5,421 nucleotides of DNA from Bacillota bacterium (GTDB lineage Bacteria; Bacillota; Clostridia; Christensenellales; CALWSW01): contig JAEYFO010000286.1 of NCBI GenBank assembly GCA_023402915.1, positions 1 through 5,421 on the forward strand, in the 5' to 3' direction. The position numbers and the translations under genes were made by a program. The notes below the pieces were generated by a model that was not told the origin of the DNA, searched no databases, and saw nothing but the letters and a program-made list of their open reading frames with translations. Below, one piece after another: positions 5,197 through 5,421 of this stretch (the first letter of the stretch is position 1; each line of letters begins with the position of its first letter).

Positions 5197-5421
5197 TCAG
5201 GAATTCGAGGGACTGGCCACGAGGAACAGCATGTCGCTGCCGCCCTCGCTTTCGGGGAACTGGCCGTACATGGTGAAGTTATACATCAGCCGCTCGGCGG
5301 GATAAACGCCGTAGCCGTCCTGATTGTGGTCGGTGGTGTCGTAGGAATCGGCCACGAGGAACACGTCGTCGTTTTCGGCTTCCGTGCCCATGGTGTCATA
5401 GCCGATGATGGTCTGCCAGTG
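5197..5421 (-). CDS. Probable C39/papain-like cysteine peptidase domain, C-terminal 74 residues (5' partial)
   Basis: The minus-strand frame is open from the window edge to a TGA at 5199-5197 and gives 74 residues beginning HWQTIIGYDTMGTE. The order 'H-W-x-x-I-I-G-Y-D', then a strand leading to VADSYDTTDH and a GYGVYPAERLMYNF segment, resembles the end of C39-like peptidase domains. In these, a catalytic histidine starts a 'H.vvi.GyD' strand and an Asp (usually 'DP') follows. Here the first residue seen would be that His, and the Asp would be in ADSYD (about residues 25-29 of the fragment). The catalytic Cys and any signal peptide lie outside the window. Such proteins are often secreted or cell-wall associated, but localisation cannot be judged here. 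A terminator follows the stop. The family call rests on one short stretch and could be wrong. Confidence 0.5.
   Translation of the reverse strand, partial: HWQTIIGYDTMGTEAENDDVFLVADSYDTTDHNQDGYGVYPAERLMYNFTMYGQFPESEGGSDMLFLVASPSNS

Noticed and set aside
4968..5276. Plus-strand frame of 102 codons between the last two terminators
   Set aside because: It is Arg/Lys-rich from purine-rich DNA, runs through a terminator hairpin and into the opposite-strand gene, and lacks a ribosome-binding site.

Overview
The window is about 5.4 kb of GC-rich (roughly 60%) bacterial DNA. Genes sit behind GGAGG-type ribosome-binding sites and are separated by T-tailed stem-loop terminators. The protein families (ABC-2 exporter, AxSxG small hydrolase, membrane-anchored flavodoxin-like protein, MocR regulator, ECF S component) and the A/G-rich intergenic DNA suggest a high-GC member of the Clostridia (Bacillota), probably an anaerobic or gut lineage. 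The taxonomic placement is inference from style and families, not from a marker gene.

Layout. (1) 1-1805, plus strand: the 3' end of an ABC-2 type ATPase, overlapping by ATGA with its permease (278-1180), then 16 bp later an alpha/beta hydrolase (1197-1805). These three look like one operon. (2) 1806-1932: an A-rich spacer with two short hairpins. (3) 1933-2850, plus strand: a protein with four predicted membrane helices fused to a flavodoxin-like domain whose phosphate-binding loop is degenerate. (4) 2851-3154: a convergent intergenic region with three stem-loop terminators and a 15-bp near-identical tandem repeat. (5) 3155-4258, minus strand: a MocR-type regulator (GntR helix-turn-helix joined to an aminotransferase-like domain). 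It has lost the PLP-binding lysine (Arg299) and apparently the PLP-N1 aspartate (Ser266), and is short at the C terminus. (6) 4259-4348: an AT-rich divergent promoter region with overlapping promoter candidates and ACTATTT(T)C repeats. (7) 4349-4882, plus strand: an S component of an ECF vitamin transporter. (8) 4883-5196: strong terminators facing both ways, with no credible gene between them. (9) 5197-5421, minus strand: the C-terminal 74 residues of a probable C39/papain-like cysteine peptidase domain.

How the parts may work together. The most informative unit is the divergent pair of MocR regulator and ECF S component. MocR proteins commonly control the adjacent divergent gene, and several respond to pyridoxal phosphate. 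Here the regulator's cofactor site is altered, so the ligand sensed and the vitamin carried are both open questions. The S component is an orphan in this window and would need an EcfA/EcfA'/EcfT energising module encoded elsewhere. I found no tRNA, rRNA, CRISPR array, insertion sequence or riboswitch.
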